From contig JAHDDN010000370.1 in NCBI GenBank assembly GCA_020629335.1, positions 1 through 5,677 on the forward strand: a stretch of DNA of 5,677 nt. Direction: 5' to 3'. Positions 5,559-5,677 of this stretch are shown here, in pieces (position 1 is the first letter of the stretch; each line of letters begins with the position of its first letter). A program made the translations under genes and the position numbers. The DNA comes from Chitinophagales bacterium. GTDB taxonomy: Bacteria > Bacteroidota > Bacteroidia > Chitinophagales > UBA2359. The notes below the pieces were generated by a model. It saw only the letters and a list, made by a program, of their open reading frames with translations. It made no database searches and was not told the DNA's origin.

Positions 5559-5608
5559 GGGATTGTCATTCTGAACGAAGTGAAAGAATCCCTTGATAGG
5601 GAATTCTT
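5559..5608. repeat. GTCATTCTGAACGAAGTGAA-type dispersed repeat with alternative hairpins
   Basis: The segment at 5565-5584 belongs to a sequence type commonly seen as a dispersed intergenic repeat in Bacteroidota and other phyla (from memory, not searched). It is bracketed by GGGATT (5559-5564) and AATCCC (5587-5592), a 6-bp inverted repeat. A competing hairpin joins AAGAATCCCT (5584-5593) with AGGGAATTCTT (5598-5608) across a TGAT loop with one bulged A. The two foldings share 5587-5592 and cannot coexist. Confidence 0.55.
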
Positions 5609-5677
5609 GAAAAAGTGCAACCCCCTAAGCAAGTCGGGATAAAAGCACCGACCAAAAATTGCGGATGGCTGCGCTGG
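5609..5677. other. Non-coding right edge with a small inverted repeat
   Basis: No gene is supported here. GTCGG (5633-5637) and CCGAC (5648-5652) form a 5-bp inverted repeat around a 10-base loop. The last 17 bases (GCGGATGGCTGCGCTGG) become GC-rich and may be the start of another repeat of the same intergenic cluster, cut by the window end. Two open frames crossing 5343-5632 run through the repeats and are not credible genes. Confidence 0.4.

Noticed and set aside
5343..5632. Open frames on both strands across the right-hand intergenic region (5343-5525 plus, 5408-5632 minus)
   Set aside because: They run through hairpin repeats, have low-complexity or arginine/serine/cysteine-rich translations with no domain, and one overlaps the secreted-protein stop; they are best explained by the repeats.

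Overview
The window looks like part of a low-GC Bacteroidota chromosome, most likely from a Saprospiraceae-like lineage. The protein families suggest this: a Bacteroidota-type arginase, a CtlX-type hydrolase, a long acyl-CoA dehydrogenase with a C-terminal extension, and a small secreted beta-rich protein of a kind common in that phylum. Other support is A/T-rich leaders without clear Shine-Dalgarno sequences, a TAnnTTTG-type promoter element, and GC-rich intergenic repeats with TTC-loop hairpins. The phylum is fairly secure; the family is a guess.

Layout. Four genes read leftward in two tight pairs. The right pair is arginase (3803-4765) followed by a CtlX-like guanidino/ureido hydrolase (2870-3796), 6 bp apart; both probably produce ornithine, from arginine and citrulline respectively. 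After a 124-bp gap with a candidate promoter and a tandem GTTAAC motif comes the left pair, a VLCAD-like acyl-CoA dehydrogenase (883-2745) followed after 12 bp by a six-helix membrane protein (286-870). That last protein has the hallmarks of the HACD/PTPLA/Phs1 family, the 3-hydroxyacyl-CoA dehydratase of eukaryotic very-long-chain fatty acid elongation. The pair therefore acts on adjacent intermediates, acyl-CoA to enoyl-CoA to 3-hydroxyacyl-CoA. A divergent gene (4865-5353) encodes a small secreted cysteine-containing protein of unknown function.

The two ends of the window carry copies of one roughly 150-nt repeat in inverted orientation (1-140 on the minus strand, 5357-5513 on the plus strand). 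Each copy lies downstream of a protein gene and in the same sense as that gene. Comparing the copies shows compensatory base-pair changes: three double substitutions in an 8-bp long-range stem and one in a TTC-loop hairpin with a conserved bulged C. The element therefore appears to be selected, or mobilised, as a folded RNA or single-stranded DNA. This is the strongest candidate for something undescribed here. To the right of the second copy are further hairpin repeats of dispersed-repeat type; no gene is visible in 5354-5677 or in 1-285.
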